Below are positions 32,034-40,604 of a stretch of DNA of 64,000 nt, piece after piece; within the stretch, counting starts at the first letter, position 1; each line of letters starts with the position of its first letter. The notes beneath the pieces were generated by a model. The model was not told the DNA's origin and did no database searches. It saw nothing but the letters and a program-made list of their open reading frames with translations. The translations under genes were made by a program, and so were the position numbers. The DNA is from Halostella pelagica (GTDB lineage Archaea > Halobacteriota > Halobacteria > Halobacteriales > Natronoarchaeaceae), in assembly GCA_005954745.1 (NCBI GenBank), contig CP040678.1:3038001-3102000 (forward strand). Reading direction: 5' to 3'.

Positions 32034-32834
32034 TCACTCCGACGGTAACAGTGCAGGATCGAGCGGCTCTGCCCTGGCCCGGTATTCCTCGTACAATGAC
32101 TCCGCCCACGAAACGACATCCGAGTGCGTACACTCTAAAAGCCCCTTTACGAACACGTCGTCACCGGTCTGGTTGTCGTCGCACAACCAGATCAGGATCG
32201 TTCCATCGATAATGTGGATATTGAGCGGAACGCGACCGTCGTAGAGCCACATCCGTTCGGCGATGTCCTGCCAGAGGGCCGCCCGCTCCGGGTCATCCCT
32301 GAGAACGTCGATGAAGCTCGCTTCGATGACTCCCTCGAAATCGAGCTGTCCCGTAACGACGCGGCCACGAATCGTTTTCATATACTCGGGGAGTGAGTTC
32401 TGGGTGAGACCACGGTAGCTGTCGCTCCCCCTGAAGTGGTCTATCGCGCGGTCGAAGTGGGCGGTCGGATTGGTCTCCGTCGGAGTCGTGATCTCGGCCT
32501 CACGGAAGCACCGAAAGTCGAGTTCCCAGGCCGGGTCGGGCAACCAGTCGATCGCCGGACCGAGATGGCGAATCCCTTCCGTCGCCGCCAGATACCTCCG
32601 GAACTCCGTTATCATCGCCTCTCCCAGGGAGGTGAGCCAGTACCTGCTTCCCTCCGATCTGACCCAGTCCCGGGCTTCGGCATCATCGAGTACCCGTGCG
32701 GCTGTTGATCGGGGCACCCCGGTCGCGTCTTGGAGTTCACGGCGGGACGCTGCGCCACTAGTGAGTTCCTCCAGTATCTGGATGCGATTGGCCGAGTTCG
32801 CCAGGAACTGGATGTCATCGAGAGTGGCGTCCAT
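32034..32834 (-). CDS. wHTH regulator with C-terminal effector-type domain
   Basis: 266 residues from the ATG at 32832-32834 (MDATLDDIQFLANSANRIQIL). A MarR/ArsR-type winged helix (about 1-85, GAASRRELQDATGVPRSTAARVLDDAEARDWV) precedes a 170-residue domain like the FilR1-type regulatory domain common in haloarchaeal HTH proteins. The frame is open upstream to 33119, but that part is arginine-rich shadow over the divergent SnoaL gene. It is convergent with the broken SnoaL copy and divergent from the intact one at 33113, so it may control them. Effector unknown. Confidence 0.85.
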   Translation of the reverse strand: MDATLDDIQFLANSANRIQILEELTSGAASRRELQDATGVPRSTAARVLDDAEARDWVRSEGSRYWLTSLGEAMITEFRRYLAATEGIRHLGPAIDWLPDPAWELDFRCFREAEITTPTETNPTAHFDRAIDHFRGSDSYRGLTQNSLPEYMKTIRGRVVTGQLDFEGVIEASFIDVLRDDPERAALWQDIAERMWLYDGRVPLNIHIIDGTILIWLCDDNQTGDDVFVKGLLECTHSDVVSWAESLYEEYRARAEPLDPALLPSE

Positions 32835-33112
32835 GTGACCAAGTAGCACTCCATTCGGTAAATAGTCGCCAGTAGATGGACAGGGAGTGCGTAACTCGGT
32901 CCGACAGCCTAGATACAGGGGACAACGTACGTACATCCACGCCGTGTGAGGTGTTTCGAGGCGTACCCACACGTCGAAGATCGCAACAGTGGTGGTGCAA
33001 GCCAGCGGGTCAGACTCCGAAGAGAAACGTGTCAGTGGTATTACTGTGGGAGCGTTCCTGCCGAGTAAGGCCAAACGACTGCATCCCGTCTGTTGGTGTG
33101 GGTGGAACACCC

Positions 33113-33538
33113 ATGGCACAGTCTACATCGGACGTCGAACAGTGCGTCGAAGAGTGGATAGATGTTTGGAACACCGGCGGGTACGAGCGCCTTCCAGACG
33201 TTCTCGACGAGTCAGCCACGGTGTACGATCCCGGCGCTCCGGGCGGAGTGCTAGAGGGACGTGAGGAGTTCGAAGCCCACCTGCGAGAGCTACGAGCGGG
33301 GTTCCCGGATTTCACCATCGGGATAGCGGAGATGCTCTCGGAGGACGGAATCGTCATGACGGAGTGGACAGCGACGGCCACACACGAAGGGGAATTCAAC
33401 GGCATCCCGGCAACCGACCGCGAGATCGAATTCCAAGGAATGTCGAAAACGGAGATCCGAGACAGCGAAATCGTAGAGGACCGGATCTATCACGATTTCC
33501 ACGCCTTCTTGGAACAGCTCGGTCTCACCGAGACGTAG
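33113..33538 (+). CDS. SnoaL-like/ester cyclase-type protein, fourth paralogue
   Basis: 141 residues from ATG 33113 (MAQSTSDVEQCVEEWIDVWNTGGYERLPDVL). It shares FPDFTIGIAEMLSEDGIVMTEWTATATHEGEFNGIPATDREIEFQGMSKTEI with the first paralogue at 30459, including the MAQxTxDxEQ start. It lies divergent from the regulator at 32034-32834, with a 278-base shared upstream region. Substrate unknown. Confidence 0.85.
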   Translation: MAQSTSDVEQCVEEWIDVWNTGGYERLPDVLDESATVYDPGAPGGVLEGREEFEAHLRELRAGFPDFTIGIAEMLSEDGIVMTEWTATATHEGEFNGIPATDREIEFQGMSKTEIRDSEIVEDRIYHDFHAFLEQLGLTET

Positions 33539-33764
33539 GAACGTCCCTTCTCTCTACCGGTTCCCCTCTTCCCAGACCGGCACTCACCCCATCGCTTGAG
33601 AGTTTCCAATAAGACCAATGGACGCTGCTCGCTGAAACGCCAGCATCGCCCGTTTCTACCTTTTATCTGCGATTGAGATCGATTGCCTGTGACACCCGTT
33701 TTTGCCAACCTGAATTCTCAATAGGGTGTTTGTTTCGTTAGGCTGTGTTACAGATTTCGACTCC

Positions 33765-33797
33765 CTGAACAAGGTCGAGCAGCGCGGGCAGCGGTAA
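33765..33797 (+). repeat. aroQ 3'-end repeat, outermost copy 3 (putative attR)
   Basis: Encodes LNKVEQRGQR and TAA with uniformly GC-rich, host-like codons (AAG, GTC, GAG, CAG, CGC, GGG, CAG, CGG). Being farthest from aroQ and the most host-like, it is the best candidate for the original aroQ end displaced by integration. The 33539-33914 gap contains only this repeat and the segment-3 right end. Confidence 0.55.
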
Positions 33798-33914
33798 TGC
33801 GGGTCGTAGTAGAAAGAGCGTGAGGGCGGTGTCCCAACCTCACCGGTAGACACCCTCCACAGAAAGCGTTCATCCAGGTCACGGACGTCTGAGAGCCTGA
33901 ATTCTGTGGCTGCA

Positions 33915-34112
33915 CTAATCGAGGTCCGGTTCGAATAGATCTTCTATCGAGCAGTCGAAATATATAGCGAGCTTAAATGCCAGTTCGAGCGACGGGTCGT
34001 ATTTTGATTTCTCTATCGCATAGATCGTCTGGCGGCTCACGCCGACTGCGTCTGCGAGTTCCTGTTGCGTGATGTCCGCTTTTGCACGCTCGACCCGAAG
34101 GTTGTTATCCAT
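33915..34112 (-). CDS. Cro/CI-type HTH regulator of membrane operon
   Basis: 65 residues, a single HTH_3 domain: [57 protein letters not shown]. This compact type is often encoded with DUF2178-like membrane proteins, as here. It is third in the operon, five bases after the stop of the 34118-34510 gene. Probably an autoregulator; the signal is unknown. Confidence 0.9.
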   Translation of the reverse strand: MDNNLRVERAKADITQQELADAVGVSRQTIYAIEKSKYDPSLELAFKLAIYFDCSIEDLFEPDLD

Positions 34113-34117
34113 ATACT

Positions 34118-34510
34118 CTACAGGCGTTGATACGCTTCCGTCCCCCCTAATACGAGAAATATCGTTACGACGCCCGCCGTTGCAAGGTAATCCATTTCCG
34201 TCGGAACGATATCGCTTGTCGCTGCGTATCCAATGTAGATAACAGTTATGGAGACGAGAAGAACCATCCCTGTAACGGTTAGTGCAAGGTCAATATTCCG
34301 CGTGTCACGTTCGTCAACGACTCCCGACTTCTCGTGTTGTGACTTGAACGCATACCCGATGTTACTGGTGAGTACCATCACAGCGGGTAATAGGACCAAA
34401 TCCGCGGCCGTTGGGTCCGTAAACGGCTCACCGACGAGTAAACCAGCGATCGGATAAACGAGCGCTGGCACGATAAACAGAAGGAAGTTGTACTTCGCCG
34501 GCAGCCACAT
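34118..34510 (-). CDS. DUF2178-like four-helix membrane protein
   Basis: 130 residues with four hydrophobic segments (about 7-27, 37-55, 75-97, 106-126). An [21 protein letters not shown] loop, with the V-D-E-R-D motif typical of DUF2178-type proteins, links helices 2 and 3. It lies between another small membrane protein and the HTH gene, overlapping the former by one base. This looks like a membrane sensor/regulator module of unknown purpose. Confidence 0.8.
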   Translation of the reverse strand: MWLPAKYNFLLFIVPALVYPIAGLLVGEPFTDPTAADLVLLPAVMVLTSNIGYAFKSQHEKSGVVDERDTRNIDLALTVTGMVLLVSITVIYIGYAATSDIVPTEMDYLATAGVVTIFLVLGGTEAYQRL

Positions 34511-34746
34511 CAGTGGTCGCCTCCGTTCGTCCCAAACTCCCGAGAGAGGATTCTCGGCAAGTTAGTGGCCCAACTGATGATCGCACAGACGATCATCATT
34601 ACTACAGCGCCGAGATAGACCCAGAAGGTGTTTCCTCGGATCACAAACTCAGGAGCGATGAATCCTGAGAAGATAATTATGGCACTGATCGCTGCTGTTA
34701 TCGTTACGAGGAGGGCACCGTACGCTTGTCGCGGGTTCTCTACCAT
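34510..34746 (-). CDS. Small two-helix membrane protein, first in HTH operon
   Basis: 78 residues: hydrophobic segments at about 9-29 and 42-62 with a charged C-terminal tail (NLPRILSREFGTNGGDH). The stop shares a base with the next start, so translation is coupled. An AT-rich TATA-like stretch lies upstream (near 34769-34780) for leftward transcription. No family recognised with confidence. Confidence 0.7.
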   Translation of the reverse strand: MVENPRQAYGALLVTITAAISAIIIFSGFIAPEFVIRGNTFWVYLGAVVMMIVCAIISWATNLPRILSREFGTNGGDH

Positions 34747-34899
34747 ACAGTATCATCTTGATCCGCCGCGGATATAAATGTTAAGGGAGCTTTACAAAAA
34801 GTATAGTTTGCTTAACGTTCGAACCGAGACGTGACCCCGGACGCTGTGCTCTGCGGGGACATAGAATAACGCTACTGAACGCCAGTTCAAGGAGGCCAC

Positions 34900-35334
34900 T
34901 CAACAGTCAGACCACGACTCGACTGTCTGCTCCGGAGTCAGTGTGAGACCGATATCCGTGCGCTCACAGTTCAGGCTGTTCTCCGGCGAATACTCCCACG
35001 TTGCAGACGTTCCGTTCGGCGTGAAGACAGACACCGTTGCCGGGCGAGCCTCAACTGCTCCAGACTGGTCGATGGAGTGTGGTTCGAGTTCGTACACTCG
35101 GCTGAAGATGGAATCACCGTCCCGGTCTGTGACGTAAACAGCTATCCGTGCGAGGTCGTCGGTATCGTTTTCGACGAGTACCTCTATCGAGTCGCCGTCG
35201 CCATCGGATCCGCCAAACGGGTCGATCCCGTTACATCCCGCTATCGAAACCGCAGAAACGGTGCCGACACTGGCGAGCAGCTTTCGGCGAGACGTTCGCT
35301 GCGTATCGTGGGACCGAGAGGGACTCGAAGACAT
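34900..35334 (-). CDS. Tat-exported lipoprotein, hypothetical
   Basis: 144 residues from ATG 35332-35334 (MSSSPSRSHDTQRTSRR). TSRRKLLASVGTVSAVSIAGC is a twin-arginine signal ending in a lipobox, so the mature protein starts at the Cys and is lipid-anchored outside. The rest is a small beta-rich domain (IEVLVENDTDDLARIAVYVTD...) with two Cys near the end (LNCERTDIG...WSDC) that could form a disulfide. In-frame ATGs at 35349 and 35373 are alternatives. Function unknown. Confidence 0.75.
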   Translation of the reverse strand: MSSSPSRSHDTQRTSRRKLLASVGTVSAVSIAGCNGIDPFGGSDGDGDSIEVLVENDTDDLARIAVYVTDRDGDSIFSRVYELEPHSIDQSGAVEARPATVSVFTPNGTSATWEYSPENSLNCERTDIGLTLTPEQTVESWSDC

Positions 35335-35417
35335 CGTGCGTAAGTTCATCAGTACACCCCTCAATGTTTTCATTCGAGCACTCTACCAGTTCGAACCAGT
35401 TGGCACAGAGTGATCTC

Positions 35418-35603
35418 CTACATTTGTCTGTACCAGTAGATACCGCTACCGGCGAGTAAGAGGCCGGATATCAGGTGGAACGCGCCTTTCGGAAGAATTC
35501 GCGAAAATCCGACTATCGGGTTGGCAATGAGCATCAAACCGATAAGTAGCGTGATGAGACCAACGGCTTTGCTGGTGGTATCTGTGTTCCCGCCTGTATC
35601 CAT
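35418..35603 (-). CDS. Small two-helix membrane protein, hypothetical
   Basis: 61 residues. After a polar start (MDTGGNTDTTSK) there are two hydrophobic helices (VGLITLLIGLMLIANPIVGF and GAFHLISGLLLAGSGIYWY). It lies 83 bases upstream of the lipoprotein on the same strand. Composition supports a genuine membrane peptide; no family or role is recognised. Confidence 0.6.
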   Translation of the reverse strand: MDTGGNTDTTSKAVGLITLLIGLMLIANPIVGFSRILPKGAFHLISGLLLAGSGIYWYRQM

Positions 35604-35779
35604 ATATGCCCGTTTAGTTCATATGAATTTACAAGTTCGGATCCGCGGAAAGATGCTGTTTCCTGGTCTCGGAACAGGCTACGGTCATTTGTCGATTACT
35701 ACGCCCCAGTGTGTGACTCAGGCCGTACCCAAACGATATATGTGTAGTGTTTCTTCATTTACCGGAGGTTACGTATCAA

Positions 35780-36016
35780 ATGGGACTTCTCGATTCGTTC
35801 GGCGCGTTGGTCAGTAGTATCATCGCCGGAATCGTCATGCTGGTGTTCGGTATCCTCAGTTTCTTCGTTACGGTGTTTATCGTGCAAATGGGTGCGGAGT
35901 TGGCAGGATACACCCCTAGCGGGGATTTCGTCGTTCTGTCCGCCGCACTTCTCGCAACGGGTGCGATCATCGCCGGCGCCACTCCGATGTCGGGTTCGAC
36001 CGACACCGCTGAATAG
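35780..36016 (+). CDS. Small membrane protein, hypothetical
   Basis: 78 residues from ATG 35780 (MGLLDSFGALVSSIIAGIVM). Two hydrophobic segments (about 7-36 and 50-70) flank a short loop (GAELAGYTPSGDF). A TATA-like ATATAT (35733-35738) lies about 45 bases upstream. No family recognised. Confidence 0.6.
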   Translation: MGLLDSFGALVSSIIAGIVMLVFGILSFFVTVFIVQMGAELAGYTPSGDFVVLSAALLATGAIIAGATPMSGSTDTAE

Positions 36017-36144
36017 CGGTGTCCGGGGCTGCGTTTCGGCTGAAACACTCTCGTAGCCCGCTATATTCGATAGCGAGAGCCCCCGCCGCTTGCGGGCGAG
36101 ATCAGTCTCAACTGTCACGACACGCGCACTGCGTCCGATTATGT

Positions 36145-36245
36145 CTAGTGCTATCTAGAGGCAGATTTCAAGCGAACTGATAGCGAGGAAGAGAGCGATA
36201 CCGCATGGGAGAGGCCCCGCTGGACGCCGAACGGGACGTTCCTGC
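36145..36245 (+). repeat. Degenerate copy of the SnoaL promoter and gene start
   Basis: CTAGTGCTATCTAGAG (36145-36160) followed by TTTCAAGCG parallels CTAGCGCTATCTAGAG (30396-30411) and TTTCAAGCG before the first SnoaL gene. Both lead to an ATG (36205; 30459), and the first codons are similar (MGEAPLDAERDV versus MAQATPDAEQIV). After that the similarity stops. It looks like a truncated duplicate. The frame from 36205 overlaps the minus-strand gene at 36268 and is not called. Confidence 0.6.
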
Positions 36246-36267
36246 CGTTCGGGAGCGAAAAAGTACG

Positions 36268-36588
36268 CTAGCCGCGTGCGACGGGGACATCCCGTTTCTC
36301 GGTCTCGGCGTTGTCCGTCCTGACGCGCTGGGGCGGCCCGCTGGCCGGCAGACGGGCGCGACAGTTCAGCCAGCCGATACTCCCTTTGGTCGGTGCCGCA
36401 TAGCGAGCGGTTACCTCGACCAGTTGGTCCGCGGCGTCGGTCTCGGCCGTCGCTCCGAGAAACTCGATGTCGACCCCCTCGCGCTGCATGCGCCCGATGG
36501 TCTCGTCGATGAGCGAGACGGCGTCAGTGTACTCGGCCCGGGAGCGACCGTCGAACACGTACGTGACTGTGTATCGTGTCTGTGCCAT
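36268..36588 (-). CDS. Hypothetical protein
   Basis: 106 residues from ATG 36586-36588 (MAQTRYTVTYVFDGRSRAEYTDAVSLIDETIGRMQREG). The first 75 residues look like a small alpha/beta fold, ending VEVTARYAAPTKGSIGWLNCRARLP; the tail is polar. The frame opens further upstream to 36666 without a better start. No family recognised. It is transcribed in the same direction as the large regulator to its right, 107 bases past that gene's stop. Confidence 0.5.
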   Translation of the reverse strand: MAQTRYTVTYVFDGRSRAEYTDAVSLIDETIGRMQREGVDIEFLGATAETDAADQLVEVTARYAAPTKGSIGWLNCRARLPASGPPQRVRTDNAETEKRDVPVARG

Positions 36589-36694
36589 TGTCAGTGTCCC
36601 CACGTCTCGGTCGTGCCCTCGGGATAGAGAGCGGGCGCTGCTACACGCAGCGTGATCAAAAAGCACCGCTCAAACTATCGCTAGACCGGCGACG

Positions 36695-39028
36695 TTACCG
36701 CTTTTCGAAGTCGACGAGTGTCGACGAGAGCGTGTGGAGCGCGTTGCGCAGGTGGTAGTGAAAGGTGGTCTCTGCGAGGTCCATCGACTCGGCGATATCG
36801 CCTGCGGTGCTCCGGCGCGGCCAGTCGAAATACCCGGCGTGATAGGCACGTTCGAACGCCTCCTGCTGGCGTTCAGTCAGTCGGTCGTCGATAGATTGGC
36901 GCATCTCTAGGGCTTTCTGAACGGGACGGTCGAACTCGCGCTGTGCGATCAACGTCGAGTCTGGGTACACGGCCTGAAGCCTGTCAGTCAACCGTCGAAC
37001 GTCGGCCGACCGTGGCGCTTCGACGCTAAACCGCCCCCGTCCAGCGTCGGCGTGTCCCGACGTGAGGATGGCACCTTTCTCCGTGATTTCGTTCAGGGCC
37101 GGTCCCTTCAGGACGAACTCGACCAGGCCGCTGTCGCCCTCGTCGGCGATCACCCGAACGCGGTCCACATCCGGGTCCTCCGTCGCGACGTCGCGTACGC
37201 CCGCCGGTGTCGCGCCGTCGACCGAGAGATATACGCTCCAGCGCCCGGACGCCGACTCGACGTAGCCGGTGATGGTGAGTTCACAGTCCAGGCGGTCGGA
37301 CGCCCGGACGAACACCAGTTCGGAGTCCGTGACCTCGAACTCGAGTTCGACTACCGAATCGGCGAACAGGAGTCTCCGGTTTTCGATAGCGTTGATAGCG
37401 AATCCGACGGCCTTGCCGAGAGTTTCGAACCCCGCCTGTTCGCGCTGACTGAACGCGAGTGGTCGGGTCGCGTACACCGCCAGAACGCCGTACGTCGTGT
37501 CACCGTGGACCAGCGGGACGGCGGCGACCGACTTGACGTCGCGGTCGAGCGCCTCCTCGCACCAGGGTTCGAACGAGGGGTCGGAGCGAATGTCCTGGCT
37601 GACCTGTATCCGCCCCGTGCGAAGCGCGCGACCGCCGGGACCCTGTCCGGGGTCCTCCTCCGCGGTCGTGACCGTTATCGCCTCGACGTACCCGTCGTCG
37701 ATCCCGGCGCTGGCGCGGGGGACGATCCGATTGCCGCGCCGTTCGGGTTCGCCGATCCAGGCAAACTGGTACAGTTCGGACGCCGCCAAGCGGTCACAGA
37801 CGACCTGCTCGATCTCGGTTCGCGTCGGCGACTCGAACAGGTCACGGGTCACCTCCAGAAGAAGTTCGTTGATCCGGTCCAGCGTCGTCAATTCGTCGCG
37901 CTGGCGCTCTAGTTCCCGCTCGTGCCGCCGACGCTCCGAGATGTCGTTAGCCATCAGGAGCGCGCCGTCGAACTCGCCGTCTCGATACAGCGGAACCCCC
38001 CGTCCGGTGAAGTACGCCTCCGCGCCGTAGATCGATTCGAAGGGAAACTCGAACTCGATCGTTTCGCCCTCTTGCAGGCGAGAGAACAACTCCGCCTCGC
38101 CGGTTTCGACGATAGAAGGGAGTTCGCGGATGTCCACCCCGATCGCGGCCGACGACTCCTCGTCGGGAGGAAGGCCGATGATCTCCTCTGCCCGCGGGTT
38201 TTCGTACGTGATCCGGAGGTCATCGTCGAGACGGAACATTCCGAACGGCGCGTTTTCGACCAGTTCCTGGTTGAACTGACGGGCGGCACCGAGTTCGCGC
38301 TCGCGCTCCGTGCGGTCGGTGATGTCGCGGGCGATACCGCACCGGTAGATGCCGCCCGTCCGTGGGTCCTCGAACGCCGACTCCCGGAACTCGTGTGGGA
38401 TGCGTTCGCCGTCTCCGGTGACGATATCGAGGTCGGCTTGTCGGTCGCCGAGTTCGTCGACGGCCCCGGCCAGACACGGCAGGTGGTCGTGCTGGTCCGT
38501 CGCAACGAACTCCGTCGGGTCGGCCGCGGCTATCTCTGCGTCCGTGTAGCCCGTCACTTCGCAGAGTTTCGCGTTCCAGAGGACCAGAGAGCCGTCCTCG
38601 TCGAGGACGTACACGATGTCGTCGAACGCGTCCAAGACGCGGTCGACGAGTTGGTCCCGTCGCTCTGGTCGCTCGTCGTCCGCGGTCGCTCGCACGATAC
38701 AGATGAACTGGTCGTCAGCCAGACGGGCGATCGAGAGTTCCTGCGGGAAGGTACTGCCGTCGCGTCGCCGGCCAGCGACCCGGCCTCGCCACTGGCCATC
38801 CGCGCGGCAGGTCGGTAAGACATCCAGTTCGAAGCGAGACCGCTCGCTCTCGGCGAGACGACGGTCCCAGGGCTCGCTATCGAGGTCCTCCGGTCGCGCA
38901 AACCCGTAGAGGTCAGCGTACGGCTGGTTGACCGAGACGTACTGTTCGCCGTCTATGACGGCCATCGCATCCATCGACGCAGCCATCACTTGCGCCCCAT
39001 CCAGAGTGATCTCGGCTGCGTTTGCCAT
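36695..39028 (-). CDS. PAS/GAF sensor with Bat-type HTH (bacterio-opsin activator-like)
   Basis: 777 residues from ATG 39026-39028. Three PAS-type domains (about 10-105, 110-235, 245-370) precede a GAF domain (about 385-535), the bacterio-opsin-activator module (about 545-700) and an HTH-10 domain near the end (LTERQQEAFERAYHAGYFDWPRRSTAGDIAESMDLAETTFHYHLRNA). It senses a small ligand, redox state or light through PAS/GAF and binds DNA directly, a one-component system typical of haloarchaea. Targets unknown; several paralogues exist per genome. Confidence 0.92.
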   Translation of the reverse strand: MANAAEITLDGAQVMAASMDAMAVIDGEQYVSVNQPYADLYGFARPEDLDSEPWDRRLAESERSRFELDVLPTCRADGQWRGRVAGRRRDGSTFPQELSIARLADDQFICIVRATADDERPERRDQLVDRVLDAFDDIVYVLDEDGSLVLWNAKLCEVTGYTDAEIAAADPTEFVATDQHDHLPCLAGAVDELGDRQADLDIVTGDGERIPHEFRESAFEDPRTGGIYRCGIARDITDRTERERELGAARQFNQELVENAPFGMFRLDDDLRITYENPRAEEIIGLPPDEESSAAIGVDIRELPSIVETGEAELFSRLQEGETIEFEFPFESIYGAEAYFTGRGVPLYRDGEFDGALLMANDISERRRHERELERQRDELTTLDRINELLLEVTRDLFESPTRTEIEQVVCDRLAASELYQFAWIGEPERRGNRIVPRASAGIDDGYVEAITVTTAEEDPGQGPGGRALRTGRIQVSQDIRSDPSFEPWCEEALDRDVKSVAAVPLVHGDTTYGVLAVYATRPLAFSQREQAGFETLGKAVGFAINAIENRRLLFADSVVELEFEVTDSELVFVRASDRLDCELTITGYVESASGRWSVYLSVDGATPAGVRDVATEDPDVDRVRVIADEGDSGLVEFVLKGPALNEITEKGAILTSGHADAGRGRFSVEAPRSADVRRLTDRLQAVYPDSTLIAQREFDRPVQKALEMRQSIDDRLTERQQEAFERAYHAGYFDWPRRSTAGDIAESMDLAETTFHYHLRNALHTLSSTLVDFEKR

Positions 39029-39274
39029 GGTGTGGTGTTTGCTAGCACTGGTCTTAAAATTCGGCACACAGCAGGCGCGGAGGACGGAGAAGAAGAATTA
39101 GTTCCGAGAACTACGGCGGGAAATTCAGTTCTGTGAAGTGTCGATTTGATCCGTTGAACCCCGGCGCATACGCCTGGGTTTCCGAAGTGCCTGACTCCGC
39201 CGAGGATGGGGTCCTGAAGCGGGTTACCGTCCCGTTCGACCACAGTTTCGGGCGTCGATAGGCACGGCGGACTG

Positions 39275-39955
39275 TCAGTACTCCCAGAGCCGCTCGATCC
39301 GCGATTCGATGTCGGGGTGGGCGTCCCGGAGCGCGTCGACGGCGGTTTCACCGCCGACGTTGATGACGTGGACTTCCCCCCGACGCCCGGAGTAGGCGTC
39401 TTGGAAGTCGTACACGACGCCGACGACCTCGACGTCCTGCGGAACGTCGTCGCTCTCTATGAGGAACTCGACCTGTCTGTCGACGTTGTACTCGACGAGC
39501 CGATTGATGGCCTCCGTGCGGTTCACGTCCGACGGAAGGAGTTCGACGCCGCTTTCGAGATGCGGCTTCAGTAGCTCGAGGCAGTGGTCGATACCCGCAG
39601 GCTCGGCACTCTCGCCCGTGAGCGCGTCGTACGTCGCGGTAACGGCTCCACAGCCCGTATGCCCCACGACGATGATAGTGTCCGTTTCGGTGTGTTCGAC
39701 CGGATAGAGAACGTCTCCCGAAACCACGTCGCCGGACTCCGTCCGCTGAACAACGCGGTTGCCGATGTTGCCGCACGTAAAGAGGCGTCCGGGTTCGTCG
39801 TTCCCCCAAATGTGGTCCTGAAGGACGCGGGAGTCGGAACAGCAGACCGTGACCGCGTCCGGCCGCTGGGAGTCCTGTACGTCGTCGAACCGTGACTGAA
39901 ACCGACTGGCGTGGTCTGAATTGCTCCGTAGCAGGTCGAGTAACGCCTGGCTCAT
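39275..39955 (-). CDS. Beta-class carbonic anhydrase
   Basis: 226 residues. Zinc ligands Cys39, His99 and Cys102 and the catalytic dyad Asp41-Arg43 are present in CCSDSR and VVGHTGCGAV. CGNIGNR is the usual active-site loop. Like other beta-CAs it should interconvert CO2 and bicarbonate in the cytoplasm, probably as a dimer. The C-terminal half (RQVEFLIESDDVPQDVEVVGVVYDF) matches the family. It stands alone, in the same direction as the Bat-like gene but 246 bases away. Confidence 0.94.
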   Translation of the reverse strand: MSQALLDLLRSNSDHASRFQSRFDDVQDSQRPDAVTVCCSDSRVLQDHIWGNDEPGRLFTCGNIGNRVVQRTESGDVVSGDVLYPVEHTETDTIIVVGHTGCGAVTATYDALTGESAEPAGIDHCLELLKPHLESGVELLPSDVNRTEAINRLVEYNVDRQVEFLIESDDVPQDVEVVGVVYDFQDAYSGRRGEVHVINVGGETAVDALRDAHPDIESRIERLWEY

Positions 39956-40163
39956 GGGCGTACAGCGACTCTCGGAGAAGTATAATCTTGCGACTGCGCG
40001 GAGAGTCCTCCGATCCGAAAACGGTTCGTTCCCCCGCGGCGACGAAGGCGTACATGATCAGTCGTCGTTCTACCCGTAGATGTGTTCCTAGTGCAGTAAC
40101 AGGAGAATACCACCAGTGGTCCTCACAACAGCGTTTAACGTTTCGGATCCGTACCTTGCAGTA

Positions 40164-40358
40164 ATGGTTATCATGGGGAAGTGTACTCGGTGTGGACACA
40201 CGCAACCGGGGACGGAAAACGGGAAGACTGTCGACCCACTCGCGGAGGGCGGGTGTGCAAACTGCGACAACGGGACGTTCACCGTCGTGGAAGAGGACAA
40301 CGCCGCGGCGCTGCGTCACGGGACGGCAGACGTAACCGTATCGGCCAGGTCCGGCTAG
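40164..40358 (+). CDS. Small zinc-ribbon-like protein
   Basis: 64 residues from ATG 40164 (MVIMGKCTRCGHTQPG); the ATG at 40173 is an alternative. Two pairs of cysteines, CTRC and CANC, about 28 residues apart form a zinc ribbon. The frame extends upstream to 40116, but that overlaps presumed promoter sequence. It is convergent with the small membrane gene at 40361, with only two bases between stops. Role unknown. Confidence 0.65.
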   Translation: MVIMGKCTRCGHTQPGTENGKTVDPLAEGGCANCDNGTFTVVEEDNAAALRHGTADVTVSARSG

Positions 40359-40360
40359 CG

Positions 40361-40576
40361 TCAGAAGTCAGCGCGTCCGATCAGGTCGACGACGGTCAGC
40401 ACGAACCAGCCCATCCAGACCGCGAACGCGACCAGAGCAGCGCCGTAGTACGCGGTGCTGGAGGCAAACATCGTCGCGACCGCGAACGCGACGACGACCA
40501 GAGAGACTGCGACGAGGTGCCGCCGCCAGTTCGAGAGGGCGGCCGCGAGCGCAGTGGTAGCCGGTTGGTTCGCCAC
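40361..40576 (-). CDS. Small two-helix membrane protein
   Basis: 71 residues from a GTG at 40574-40576 (VANQPATTALAAALSNWRRHL). Two hydrophobic helices (VAVSLVVVAFAVATMFA and YYGAALVAFAVWMGWFVLTVV). An upstream in-frame TTG at 40619-40621 would add 15 residues. The GTG is preferred because the TATA-like ACTATATG on the minus strand ends about 27 bases before it, giving a leaderless start. The palindromic element at 40605-40688 lies at this promoter. No family recognised. Confidence 0.6.
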   Translation of the reverse strand: MANQPATTALAAALSNWRRHLVAVSLVVVAFAVATMFASSTAYYGAALVAFAVWMGWFVLTVVDLIGRADF

Positions 40577-40604
40577 GGGTGAGTGTTTTCGAGACGCGGG
40601 AACA

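Larger units (their letters stand above)
24851..33797 (+). mobile_element. Accessory island at the aroQ 3' end (three tandem segments)
   Basis: Starts right after the aroQ stop and ends with the outermost 33-bp copy of the aroQ 3' end. Internal copies split it into segment 1 (24851-26373), segment 2 (26374-29710) and segment 3 (29711-33797). Segments 1 and 2 share a related right end, and all three right ends have a TTTATA-type box about 100-140 bases before the repeat. The left ends of segments 1 and 3 also resemble each other (CTTCTTCCGG near 24897, CTTTCTTCCGG near 29847). Contents are accessory: a broken redoxin, a permease, and SnoaL genes. No integrase or transposase was recognised, so mobility is inferred. 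The 24851-25134 stretch holds no gene. Confidence 0.55.

Noticed and set aside
24851-33797. CRISPR-like array, given several spaced repeats
   Set aside because: Repeats are kilobases apart, only four copies, and enclose genes; no spacers or cas genes.
36205-36627. Plus-strand frame starting in the duplicated SnoaL start
   Set aside because: Only about the first dozen codons resemble SnoaL; the rest is antisense to the 36268-36588 gene.
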